Of a DNA stretch of 64,000 nt, positions 8,915 to 16,951 are shown in pieces (the first letter of the stretch is position 1; each line of letters begins with the position of its first letter). A program made the translations under genes and the position numbers. Below the pieces are notes generated by a model, which was given only the letters and a program-made list of their open reading frames with translations, was not told the origin of the DNA and did no database searches. Source of the DNA: Methylobacterium sp. Leaf465. GTDB lineage: Bacteria > Pseudomonadota > Alphaproteobacteria > Rhizobiales > Beijerinckiaceae. The DNA is taken from NCBI RefSeq assembly GCF_001424705.1, contig NZ_LMRA01000003.1, forward strand, positions 90,241 through 154,240, given 5' to 3'.

Positions 8915-9754
8915 ATGCTTGAGGTCGTTCCGGACCGGGCAGATCATCATCTGAGATCTTCGGAATCCGCGCATGCGTTGCATCTCTACGACGCGGCATC
9001 CGAGCGCCTGGCGCCGCAGATCACCTCGACGCCGGCGATCAAGCAGGCGGTGGTGATGGCTGGCGGCAAGGGGACGCGGCTCCATCCCTACTCGGCGCTG
9101 TTCCCCAAGCCCCTGATGCCGCTCAACGACATGCCGGTCCTGGAGCTGCTGCTGCGCCAGATGAAATGCGCGGGCATCACCGACGTGATCCTGGCGGTGA
9201 ACCACCTCAGTCACCTGCTGGAGGCGTTCTTCCGGGACGGCGAGCGTCTGGGCCTCAACATCCGCTACCGGCTGGAGGACCAGCCCCTCGGCACCGCCGG
9301 CGCCCTCGGCGCCATGCTGGACGACCTCGACGAGGCCTTCTTCGTCACCAACGGCGACCTTCTCACGACCCTCAACCTCAAGAACATGATGGCGGCCCAT
9401 CGGGAGGCCGGGGCCGACATCTCGATCGGCGTGTTCGAGCGCGAGGTGAAGATCGATTTCGGCCTGATCGAGATCGACGAGCGCAGCCGCATGACGGCCT
9501 ATCGCGAGAAGCCGAAGAGCACGCACTTCGTCAGCATGGGCGTCTACGCCCTGTCGCGGGAGGCGGTGCGCCAGCACCTCGTGCCCAACACCTTCCTCGA
9601 CATGCCCAACCTCATCGCCCAGGTGAAGGCGGCCGGCGGCGACGTGGCCTGCTTCCACGAGGATTGCGTCTGGCTCGACATCGGGCGTCCCGACGACTTC
9701 GCCCTCGCCCAGCAGATGTTCGTCTCGGATCGCAGCCTGTTCCTGGCCTCGTGA
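8915..9754 (+). CDS. Sugar-phosphate nucleotidyltransferase
   Basis: 279 residues. After an unusual 45-residue N-terminal extension comes the nucleotidyltransferase signature VVMAGGKGTRLHPYSALFPKPLMPL (G-x-G-T-R-L and the P-K-P lysine), then LEDQPLGTAGALGAM and the metal-binding FFVTNGDLLT. The C-terminal part (VWLDIGRPDDFALAQ) is typical of RmlA/GlmU/ManC-like enzymes that make NDP-sugars from sugar-1-phosphate and NTP. The exact sugar cannot be told from sequence. It sits four bases upstream of an SDR epimerase and shortly before glmS, so it probably supplies activated sugar for exopolysaccharide synthesis. Confidence 0.88.
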   Translation: MLEVVPDRADHHLRSSESAHALHLYDAASERLAPQITSTPAIKQAVVMAGGKGTRLHPYSALFPKPLMPLNDMPVLELLLRQMKCAGITDVILAVNHLSHLLEAFFRDGERLGLNIRYRLEDQPLGTAGALGAMLDDLDEAFFVTNGDLLTTLNLKNMMAAHREAGADISIGVFEREVKIDFGLIEIDERSRMTAYREKPKSTHFVSMGVYALSREAVRQHLVPNTFLDMPNLIAQVKAAGGDVACFHEDCVWLDIGRPDDFALAQQMFVSDRSLFLAS

Positions 9755-9758
9755 CCCG

Positions 9759-10688
9759 ATGTCGTCGCACCAGCCGGGTGGCGGCATCCTGATCAGCGGC
9801 GCGGGGGGCTTCATCGGCCGGGCCCTCGCCACGCATCTCGACGGGCGCGGACTGCCCGTCGCGACGGTCGGCACCCGGCGGGATGTCCGGGCCGAGCACT
9901 GGACCGTGGCGCCCGGGCACTGGAGCGTCGCGACCTGGGGGAAGGCCCTCGACCATTTCCGGCCCGCCACGGTGTTCCACCTCGCCGGCGCGACGCAGGG
10001 GACGCCCGAGGGGTTGCAGGCGGTCAATCTCGGCCTGGCCCAGGCGCTCTTCGCCGCCCTGCGCCGCACCGGGCTGCGCCCGACCGTCATCCTGGCGGGA
10101 AGCGCCGCCGAATACGGCGAGGCCGTGGTCGACGGGGTTCCGGTGCGGGAAGACGCGCCCTGCGCACCGCTCACGGCCTACGGCCGGAGCAAGCTCGCCC
10201 AGACCCGGGCCGCCCTCACCTTCGCGGCCGAGACCGGAATCCGCGTGCTCGTGGCGCGGATCTTCAACCCGATCGGGCGGGGATTGCCCGGCCATCTCGC
10301 GCTGGGCGACTTTGCCCGCCAGATCGACGCGTTCGGTGCCGGCGGCGGAACCCTCGTCACCGGCGACATCGAGGTCTGCCGTGACATGCTCCTCGTCGAG
10401 GATGTCGCCTGGGCCCTCGCCGAGCTCGCCGCCAATCCGGCGGCCTCCGGGGTGGTCAACCTGTGCACCGGCGTCCCCACCCGCATCGGCGACCTCCTGG
10501 AGGGCATGATCCTGGCCTCCGGCAAGCCGATCACGATCGCCCATGACCCGGCCCGGCTGCGCCGCGGCGAGCGCCGGGTCATCGTCGGCTCGCCCGACGC
10601 CCTGGCCGCCCTCGGCGCGAAGCCGCCGCGGCGCGACCTGCGCCAAGCCGCCGGTACGATGCTGACGGCGCCCCTGCGCGCCGCCTGA
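9759..10688 (+). CDS. NAD-dependent epimerase/dehydratase (extended SDR)
   Basis: 309 residues. The N-terminal Rossmann motif is GGGILISGAGGFIGRALATHL. The catalytic elements are AGSAAEYGE and Y-G-R-S-K in PLTAYGRSKLAQTRAAL (YxxxK), followed by VARIFNPIGRGLPGHL as in UDP-sugar 4-epimerases and dehydratases. It should act on the NDP-sugar made by the neighbour four bases upstream. Because Pel is rich in N-acetylated hexosamines and glmS follows, UDP-HexNAc epimerisation is an attractive but unproven activity. GDP-mannose dehydratase-like activity is an alternative. Confidence 0.82.
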   Translation: MSSHQPGGGILISGAGGFIGRALATHLDGRGLPVATVGTRRDVRAEHWTVAPGHWSVATWGKALDHFRPATVFHLAGATQGTPEGLQAVNLGLAQALFAALRRTGLRPTVILAGSAAEYGEAVVDGVPVREDAPCAPLTAYGRSKLAQTRAALTFAAETGIRVLVARIFNPIGRGLPGHLALGDFARQIDAFGAGGGTLVTGDIEVCRDMLLVEDVAWALAELAANPAASGVVNLCTGVPTRIGDLLEGMILASGKPITIAHDPARLRRGERRVIVGSPDALAALGAKPPRRDLRQAAGTMLTAPLRAA

Positions 10689-10722
10689 GCCTGCCGTCCT
10701 TCCAGCCTTCAGGAGTCCACCC

Positions 10723-12549
10723 ATGTGCGGAATCGTCGGAATCGTCGGCCGCGAGGCGGTTGCGGGGCCCGTGGTCGAGGCGCTGCGGCGCCTGGAGTAC
10801 CGGGGTTATGATTCCGCCGGAATGGCCACCCTGGAGGCGGGCCGGCTGGAGCGGCGCCGGGCCGAGGGTAAGCTCGTCAACCTCCAGCTCAAGCTGATCC
10901 AGTCGCCGCTCACCGGCCCCATCGGGATCGGCCACACCCGGTGGGCGACCCACGGGCGGCCCAACGAGACCAACGCCCATCCGCATGCCACCGCGCGCCT
11001 GGCGGTGGTCCATAACGGCATCATCGAGAACTTCCGCACGCTCAAGCGGCGGCTGGAGGCCGACGGCGTCGCCTTCGAGACCGAAACCGACACCGAGGTC
11101 GTGGCCCAGCTGGTGAGCTGGCACATGGAGCGCGGCCTGGACCCGGTGGAGGCGGTGGCCACCACCCTGCCCCAGCTGCGCGGCGCCTTCGCCCTCGCCT
11201 TCCTCTTCGCCGGCGAGACCGACCTGCTGATCGGGGCCCGCCACGGCGCTCCCCTTGCTGTGGGGTTCGGCGCGGGCGAGACCTATCTCGGGTCGGACGC
11301 CCTGGCGCTGGCCCCGCTGACCGATTCGATCACCTACCTGGAGGACGGCGACTGGGCCGTGCTGACGCGCCAGGGGGCCGAGATCCGGGATGCCGCGGGG
11401 GCGCCGGCCACCCGGGCGCGCCAGACCATCGTGACGCAGAACTACCTGGTCGACCGCGGCAACCACCGCCACTTCATGGCCAAGGAGATCCACGAGCAGC
11501 CCGAGGTGGTGGGCCGGACCCTGGCCCATTACATCGACCTCGCGGCGAGCCGCGTCCGGCTTCCCGTGACGCTGCCCTTCGACTTCGCCGACCTGACGCG
11601 CCTGTCCATCACCGCCTGCGGCACGGCCTACTATGCCGGCCTCGTGGCCAAGTACTGGTTCGAGAGCCTGGCGCGCCTGCCGGTCGAGATCGACGTCGCC
11701 TCCGAGTTCCGCTACCGCGAGGCCCCGCTGAGCCGGGGCGAGGCCGCCCTGGTGATCTCGCAATCGGGCGAGACCGCCGACACCCTCGCCTCCCTGCGCT
11801 ACGCCCGCGCCCAGGGTCAGCACATCCTGGCGGTCCTCAACGTGCCGACCTCCACCATGGCGCGGGAATCCGATGTGGTGCTGCCGACCTTCGCCGGACC
11901 CGAGATCGGGGTCGCCTCCACCAAGGCCTTCACCTGCCAGCTGACGACGCTCCTGTGCCTCGCCATCGCGGCGGGCCGGGCCCGCGGGCATCTCGACGCC
12001 GACGCGGAGCGCCGGCTCGTCGACGCGCTGATCGCCATGCCCGGCCTCCTGGCGCAGGCCCTGCGCCAGGAATCCGAGATCCAGGGCCTGGCCCAGGAGA
12101 TCGCGAAGGCCCGCGACGTGCTCTATCTCGGCCGCGGCACCGCCTATCCGCTCGCCCTCGAAGGGGCCCTGAAACTGAAGGAGATCTCCTACATCCACGC
12201 CGAGGGCTACGCGGCGGGCGAGCTCAAGCACGGCCCGATCGCCCTGATCGACGAGGCGATGCCGGTCATCGTGATCGCGCCCCACGACGCGGTGTTCGAG
12301 AAGACGGTGTCGAACATGCAGGAGGTCGCCGCGCGCGGGGGACGGATCGTCCTCATCGGCGATGCCACCGGGGCGGCCGCGCACGGCCTGGATACCCTGG
12401 CGACGGTGATGATGCCGGAGGTCGAACCGGTGGTGGCTCCGATCCTCTACCCCGTCCCGATCCAGCTCCTGGCCTACCACGCGGCCGTGACCATGGGGAA
12501 GGACGTCGACCAGCCCCGCAACCTCGCCAAGTCCGTTACCGTGGAGTGA
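10723..12549 (+). CDS. glmS: Glutamine-fructose-6-phosphate aminotransferase (isomerizing)
   Basis: 608 residues, the usual GlmS length. Cys2 of MCGIVGIVG is the glutaminase nucleophile, and GHTRWATHG and HNGIIENF complete the class II amidotransferase domain. Two SIS domains follow from about residue 285 (ITACGTAYYAGLVAKYW; ISQSGETADTLASLRYA; LGRGTAYPLALEGALKLKEISYIHAEGYAAGELKHGPIAL). The C-terminus DQPRNLAKSVTVE is the conserved GlmS tail with the Lys that binds sugar. It makes glucosamine-6-phosphate for UDP-GlcNAc. It lies 34 bases after the epimerase, so co-transcription is likely. Confidence 0.97.
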   Translation: MCGIVGIVGREAVAGPVVEALRRLEYRGYDSAGMATLEAGRLERRRAEGKLVNLQLKLIQSPLTGPIGIGHTRWATHGRPNETNAHPHATARLAVVHNGIIENFRTLKRRLEADGVAFETETDTEVVAQLVSWHMERGLDPVEAVATTLPQLRGAFALAFLFAGETDLLIGARHGAPLAVGFGAGETYLGSDALALAPLTDSITYLEDGDWAVLTRQGAEIRDAAGAPATRARQTIVTQNYLVDRGNHRHFMAKEIHEQPEVVGRTLAHYIDLAASRVRLPVTLPFDFADLTRLSITACGTAYYAGLVAKYWFESLARLPVEIDVASEFRYREAPLSRGEAALVISQSGETADTLASLRYARAQGQHILAVLNVPTSTMARESDVVLPTFAGPEIGVASTKAFTCQLTTLLCLAIAAGRARGHLDADAERRLVDALIAMPGLLAQALRQESEIQGLAQEIAKARDVLYLGRGTAYPLALEGALKLKEISYIHAEGYAAGELKHGPIALIDEAMPVIVIAPHDAVFEKTVSNMQEVAARGGRIVLIGDATGAAAHGLDTLATVMMPEVEPVVAPILYPVPIQLLAYHAAVTMGKDVDQPRNLAKSVTVE

Positions 12550-12695
12550 CCGTCACGGGGTCGGCCCCCAGGGGAACGGCCCGTCCCGGGGCTTGCGCCG
12601 TTCTGGCATACCAGACCCGCGCCCGGCGAAGTGGTGCCGGCCGGAGGACCCGTTAGGAAGGACGGACGCTTTCCTCCCAGAGGCGAACACCTCCA

Positions 12696-12726
12696 CCCGC
12701 CCGGCTCCGGCCGCGGCGGGTTTCTT
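12696..12726. terminator. Rho-independent terminator candidate after glmS
   Basis: CCCGCC at 12696-12701 pairs with GGCGGG at 12715-12720, with further inner G/C pairing, and is followed by TTTCTT. It lies about 150 bases after the glmS stop and just beyond the end of the convergent small minus-strand gene, so it should end plus-strand transcription. Confidence 0.6.
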
Positions 12727-12735
12727 GTGCGGGCG

Positions 12736-12993
12736 TCAGGATTTCGGAACCGGTTTGTCGACCTTGGAGTGGCGCGGCTTGACCCTGGCGTAACGGGTCG
12801 CGAGGGACCGTGAGCCCGCGGGCTGCAGGCGCATGTCGCCGTAATAGTCGTTTCCGCTCGGGCCGAACGATCCGCCGGTCACCACGCCGGGGGTGTCGGG
12901 CGCACCCATCAGGCGATCGAGCGGTCCGGCCGCCACGGCCGCGGCGTGGAGCGAGACGCAGAGGAGCAGGCCGGCGGCCGAGATGTAGCGCAT
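12736..12993 (-). CDS. Small secreted protein, unknown function
   Basis: 85 residues. The N-terminus MRYISAAGLLLCVSLHAAAVAAG is a good signal peptide with an Ala-x-Ala cleavage site. The mature part is short and polar (GGSFGPSGNDYYGDMRLQ), with a basic C-terminal tail (RVKPRHSKVDKPVPKS). No domain recognised. It converges on glmS, with a terminator-like hairpin between them. Reality of the gene rests on the signal peptide and codon composition. Confidence 0.55.
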   Translation of the reverse strand: MRYISAAGLLLCVSLHAAAVAAGPLDRLMGAPDTPGVVTGGSFGPSGNDYYGDMRLQPAGSRSLATRYARVKPRHSKVDKPVPKS

Positions 12994-13028
12994 GACCGGA
13001 CCCTAATCCGCCTCCCCTGCACGGAGCC

Positions 13029-13600
13029 TTAACGAAGCCCTGGCGGGAAGCCGTAGAGCCGGTGCGGATCGTCGACGAAGTACTTCCGCCGCCGCTCCGG
13101 GTCCGGAACCCAGTCCGCCATCAGGTCGAGCAGGTCGCCGATGGCGGGCATCGGGCCCCAGGTCGCCACGTGCGGCCGGTTCGAGCCCCAGTAGGGAGCG
13201 ATCCGGCGCGGCCTCGTTCAGGGCCCGCGCGAACGGGACCGTGTCGGCGTAGGGCGGCCCCGCCGTGGAGGTGCGGGACGCGCCCTGGAACTTCAGCCAG
13301 GCGCCGTCGCGCACGAGGTCGACGAGGGTGCGGAAGCCCGGATCCGCGCGGCCCGCGGAGGTGGGGACATGGCCCATGGGATCGCCCATGTGATCGATGA
13401 CCACCGGCACCGGCAGGTCGCGCGCGTCGAGGAGGACCTGCAGGTGCCAGCCCATCTCGCGGGCGAGCTGCTCGTAGGCCTCGACGTCGGCGAGACCGAC
13501 GCCGCCGCCGACGAGGACGTTGAGGCAAAGCGCCGTCACGCCGGCCTCCTGGAGCGCGGCGAGCGCCCGGTGGGGCAGGCCGAGGGGAATCAAGTCTTGT
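13029..13600 (-). pseudogene. Frameshifted, N-truncated amidohydrolase (TIM-barrel lactonase-like)
   Basis: The minus strand encodes pieces of an amidohydrolase-2 family protein: RALAALQEAGVTALCLNVLVGGGVGL, then PVPVVIDHMGDPMG and FRTLVDLVRDGAWLKFQGASR. At about 13195 the frame breaks inside the APDRLLWGSNRPH-type motif. The correct continuation (GSNRPHVATWGPMPAIGDLL ... DDPHRLYGFPPGLR, stop at 13029) lies in another frame. The N-terminal HxH metal site is missing, and the segment between LDARDLP and VPVVIDHM looks shortened. The gene is therefore decayed. Confidence 0.7.
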
Positions 13601-13718
13601 CCGACCTCCTGTCGATCCGCGCAGGCCTTCTCGATGACGCCCGGCCCGGAGAAGCCCGGCCGGCTCCTCCGGGCCCACCCGCGTTCAGGGCCGCCGCCGC
13701 GGCTGGAGGTTCAGGGCT

Positions 13719-13967
13719 TCAGTTCTGTTGCGGCGGCTGCTGAGCCCCGCTCGGCTGCTTGTCTTTCTTGTTCGCCTTGCTGTGCCCGACGGCGCAGCCG
13801 GCGGCGGCGCCCATCTTTCCATGCCCGGCCATGTGTCCGGCGACGCCGCCGACGACCGCCCCCTTGATGCAGCCCTTGGCCTCCGCCTGGCCCGCGAGGG
13901 CGATGAGACCCAGGGCGAGGCCGGCCGTCCAGGCGAGACTGGTCTTCACGGATGACGCCTTGTTCAT
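13719..13967 (-). CDS. Small glycine-zipper secreted protein
   Basis: 82 residues; GGAGGA lies about eight bases upstream of ATG 13967. A signal peptide (KTSLAWTAGLALGLIALAGQAEA) is followed by KGCIKGAVVGGVAGHMAGHG and GAAAGCAVGHSKA, a Gly-Ala-rich zipper of the type found in small periplasmic or outer-membrane-associated proteins. A polar, Gln/Pro-rich tail follows. The two Cys could form a disulfide. Function unknown; similar small proteins are common in Methylobacterium and Rhizobiales. Confidence 0.75.
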   Translation of the reverse strand: MNKASSVKTSLAWTAGLALGLIALAGQAEAKGCIKGAVVGGVAGHMAGHGKMGAAAGCAVGHSKANKKDKQPSGAQQPPQQN

Positions 13968-14116
13968 GGATGATTCCTCCGATTGCCGTGAGCGTCCAAC
14001 CGGATGCGGGATCGGCGTGTTCCAGCGGGGAACGGAGACGGGACGGATCGGCGACGGCGCGAAAGGCTGTGGTCCGGGCCGGCCGCGCCCATTGCCGGCA
14101 ACCGTTCGTCCGCCAC

Positions 14117-14338
14117 ATGAGGCGTATGGCCAGCGATCTTGAGCACGAACGGCATCGCCGTCCCGATGAGATTTCCCTGCCGACCCTGAACGAGGCCACC
14201 CGGCTCCGTCTCGGCCGTCAGCTGCAAGCCCTCTACGAGCCCGTCATCGACGAGCCCCTCGACCCGCGGCTCGCCGAGCTGATGGTCCAGCTCGACGCGG
14301 ACCGGGACGCCTCCATCGGCCCCGGTCGATCCGCCTGA
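14117..14338 (+). CDS. NepR-like anti-sigma factor (orphan)
   Basis: About 73 residues from ATG 14117 (ATG 14126 is an alternative). The core LNEATRLRLGRQLQALYEPV followed by IDEPLDPRLAELMVQLD matches the NepR family. Those proteins hold the general-stress sigma factor EcfG inactive until phosphorylated PhyR displaces them. The two amphipathic helices that clamp sigma or PhyR correspond to residues of about 22-40 and 48-62. No phyR or ecfG gene is adjacent, so this is an orphan paralogue; Methylobacterium genomes often carry several. It may modulate the general stress response or have a specialised partner. Confidence 0.7.
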   Translation: MRRMASDLEHERHRRPDEISLPTLNEATRLRLGRQLQALYEPVIDEPLDPRLAELMVQLDADRDASIGPGRSA

Positions 14339-14495
14339 CCCGTCGACCGCATCCGGCACGGTCCCGACGTCCGGCCGTCACATACAACTTCTATGACCCG
14401 ATCCGAGCTTCCCGATCCCGTCCGGTCCGGGCCCGGGATTCCCGGGGGCCGGAGCCTCTGGACCGGGAGCGGCACCGGGCACCGGAGACGACACC

Positions 14496-15926
14496 ATGGC
14501 GAAGACGCTGAGATCCTGGACGACGGCCCTGTGCCTCCTGTCGCCCCTCCTAGCGCCCCTCCCGGCCGCGGCGCAGTCGGCGCAGACCCTCGCCGCCCTG
14601 AAGGGGCTCGCGCCCGTCAGCGCCCTGGGCGCTAGCGAGACGGGACGGGCCGCCCTCGATGCCAACCTGACGGTCACGGGCGCGATTCAGGCCGGGACCG
14701 GCGCGGTGCCCTTCCTGTTGCCGCTCCGCGATCAGCGTCAGCTCGCCCTGCGCGATTCCTTCATCACCGACGGAAACGCGACGGAACTCGCCGACGGGCT
14801 CGGCAGCAGGCTCGGCGGCGTCTACCAGGCCAAGGCCCGCTACGCCGCCGACGAGACCTTCACCAACGTGGCGCCGTCCGTCGCCGACCTCCTCGGCTAC
14901 ACCAACCACGTCGCCAAGTCCGACTCGAATGCGGGCAAGTACTTCTTCGCGAACGCCACCACCAACGGCAAGGCGCCGGTCTCGGAGGCCGCCGCCGTCC
15001 TCCTGACGGAGCGCGGCGGCACGACGGACGTGTTCGGCAAGGCCTATGGCCGACCCGCCGGGACGCCGGGGAGCGATGCCCACGGCGATGCCCGTCCGTT
15101 CCAGACCCTGCCGAGCCTGTTCGCCTATCGCGGCACCGACTACTTCGGCCGGCCGTCCCACAGCCTGGACTGGCTGCGCGGCCCGCGCATGAACCTGCTC
15201 GACAGCCCTTCGTATCCGAGCGGGCACACCACCTACGGCTACACCGAATCCGTCGTGCTCGCGATCCTGGTGCCGGAGCGCTACCAGCAGATGATCACCC
15301 GCGCCGCCGAGTACGGCACCAACCGCATCGTCGTCGGGGCGCATTACGCCATGGATGTGCTGGGCGGACGGGCGGTCGCCCTGCACGCGGTCGCCCATCT
15401 CCTGGCCAACGATCCCGCCTATGTGGGCCAGATGCGTCGCAACCCGGCGGTGGTCGCCGAGATGGGCCGCGAGACCCACGCGGCCGTGACGATCCCCGAT
15501 TATCGGGCGGCCGTCGAAGCCGCCCGCACGGACCTGACCGCCTTCCTGAAAGACGCCTGCGGCGGCACCGTCGCAGCCTGCGCGAGCGCCGATACCGGAC
15601 GCTTCCGCGATGCCGCCGCCAACGCGGCCCTCTACGACGCGACCCAGACCTACGGCCTGCCCGTCGTGCATCCGCAGCGGGTGGGCACGACGGACGATGT
15701 CGGCCGGCTCGCGCCGGAGGCCGGACACCTGCTCACGGCCGCCTTCCCAGTACTCAGCCTCGCGGAGGCCAACGCGATCCTGACGGAGACCCAGGGACCG
15801 GGCGGCGGGTTCCTGGACGACGGATCGGCCTTCGGCATCTATGCGCGTCTCGATCTCTACGCCGCCGCCGGCAAGGCGGCCGCCCTGGCCGCCGCCAAGC
15901 AGGCCCCGTCTCCGGCCCCCCGGTGA
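14496..15926 (+). CDS. PAP2-family acid phosphatase, secreted
   Basis: 476 residues with an N-terminal signal peptide (ALCLLSPLLAPLPAAAQS). The PAP2/haloperoxidase active site is visible: RPSHSLDWLRGPRM, then the YPSGHTTYGYTESV motif (Ser-Gly-His), then RIVVGAHYAMDVLGG, which fits R-x5-H-x3-D. The enzyme should hydrolyse phosphomonoesters in the periplasm via a phospho-histidine. It is longer than PhoN-type class A acid phosphatases (about 250 residues), with an extra C-terminal region containing a probable disulfide loop (DACGGTVAACAS). It stands alone, converging on a lysR gene. Confidence 0.85.
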   Translation: MAKTLRSWTTALCLLSPLLAPLPAAAQSAQTLAALKGLAPVSALGASETGRAALDANLTVTGAIQAGTGAVPFLLPLRDQRQLALRDSFITDGNATELADGLGSRLGGVYQAKARYAADETFTNVAPSVADLLGYTNHVAKSDSNAGKYFFANATTNGKAPVSEAAAVLLTERGGTTDVFGKAYGRPAGTPGSDAHGDARPFQTLPSLFAYRGTDYFGRPSHSLDWLRGPRMNLLDSPSYPSGHTTYGYTESVVLAILVPERYQQMITRAAEYGTNRIVVGAHYAMDVLGGRAVALHAVAHLLANDPAYVGQMRRNPAVVAEMGRETHAAVTIPDYRAAVEAARTDLTAFLKDACGGTVAACASADTGRFRDAAANAALYDATQTYGLPVVHPQRVGTTDDVGRLAPEAGHLLTAAFPVLSLAEANAILTETQGPGGGFLDDGSAFGIYARLDLYAAAGKAAALAAAKQAPSPAPR

Positions 15927-15972
15927 GACCGGCGGACGGGGCTCGCCGGGGGACCGGCGACGGCCCCGGGCC

Positions 15973-16857
15973 TCAAGGGTCGGCCGCGGCGACCAGCCAG
16001 GCACAGAACGCGCGGACCGAGGGGTCGTCCGCGCGGGCCTCCGGCACGTAGGTGAAGTAGCTTCGGGCCGGCAGGGAGGGGCCGGCGAAGGGGCAGGTCA
16101 GCCGGCCGGCTGCGACGTCGTCGGCGATCAGCCGCTCGGGCCCCATCGCCACGCCGAGGCCGTCGAGGGCGGCCTGGAGCGTGAGGTAGAAATGCTCCAG
16201 CGTCACCGAGGCCCGCGGCTCTAGGCCTGGCACCCCGGCGGCCTCCAGCCATTGCGGCCAGACCTGGGGCAGCGTCGCCGCGTGCAGCAGCGTGTGACCC
16301 CGGAGCTGTCCCGCCTCCGTGAGCGGCAGGCGCCGCAGCAGGGTGGGACTGCAGACGGGGATGCGGCGCTCGGTGAGGAAGGGGCGCCCGATATGGCCCG
16401 TCCGCCGGTCGGGCCCACCTCGGATGGCGACGTCGAAGGGCTCGGCCAGGTTGGCCAGGGGCACGTTCGAGGTGGTCAGGCGCACCTCCACGGCGGGATT
16501 GGCGCGCTGGAACCCGGAGAGCCGCGGGATCAGCCAGCGCAGGGTGAAGGTCGCCAGCGCGTTCACGCGGAGCAGGCGTGGCCGTCCGCGCTCCACCTGT
16601 CGCGTCGTCGCGAGGGCGATGCGGTCCAGGGCGGCGCCGATCTCGGCGAGGTAGCTCGCGCCCGCCTCCGTCAGGACCACGCGGCGGTTGTGCCGCTCGA
16701 AGAGGGGCTGGCCGAGCCAGGCTTCGAGCGCCTGGACGTGCCGGCTCACCGCCCCGTGGGTGACGCGCAACTCCTCGGCGGCCCGGGTGAAGCTGGCATG
16801 GCGCCCGGCGGCCTCGAAGGCCTTCAGCGCGTTCAGGGGCGGCAGGCGACGCAGCAC
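15973..16857 (-). CDS. LysR-family transcriptional regulator (GcvA-like)
   Basis: 294 residues. The N-terminal winged HTH is LPPLNALKAFEAAGRHASFTRAAEELRVTHGAVSRHVQALEAWLGQPLFERHNRRVVLTEAG in outline (residues 5-66), close to the GcvA/AmpR subgroup. The effector domain has ANPAVEVRLTTS, FDVAIRGGPD and LDGLGVAMGPERLIADDVAAGRL. It is divergently transcribed from an MFS transporter gene with only 94 bases between them, the classic arrangement for a LysR regulator controlling its neighbour. The inducer is unknown. Confidence 0.92.
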   Translation of the reverse strand: MLRRLPPLNALKAFEAAGRHASFTRAAEELRVTHGAVSRHVQALEAWLGQPLFERHNRRVVLTEAGASYLAEIGAALDRIALATTRQVERGRPRLLRVNALATFTLRWLIPRLSGFQRANPAVEVRLTTSNVPLANLAEPFDVAIRGGPDRRTGHIGRPFLTERRIPVCSPTLLRRLPLTEAGQLRGHTLLHAATLPQVWPQWLEAAGVPGLEPRASVTLEHFYLTLQAALDGLGVAMGPERLIADDVAAGRLTCPFAGPSLPARSYFTYVPEARADDPSVRAFCAWLVAAADP

Positions 16858-16951
16858 GGGTCAGGTTTCCTCACGCGAGTGTCAGCATAAGGCGTTTGTC
16901 AGCCGCGGACGAGCGGGTGATCCTGCGTCGGCAAACCAGGATCAGTCCCGC

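Noticed and set aside
10579..12480. 633-codon open frame antisense to glmS
   Set aside because: Composition (Gly/Arg/Asp/His-rich, no domain) is that of the reverse frame of a GC-rich gene; GlmS on the plus strand is unmistakable.
12560..12735. Possible small structured RNA (GGAGGACCCGTTAGGAAGG region) after glmS
   Set aside because: It faintly recalls the SRP RNA tetraloop region, but the conserved GGTCAGGTCCGGAAGGAAGCAGCC core is absent; only a terminator hairpin is supported.
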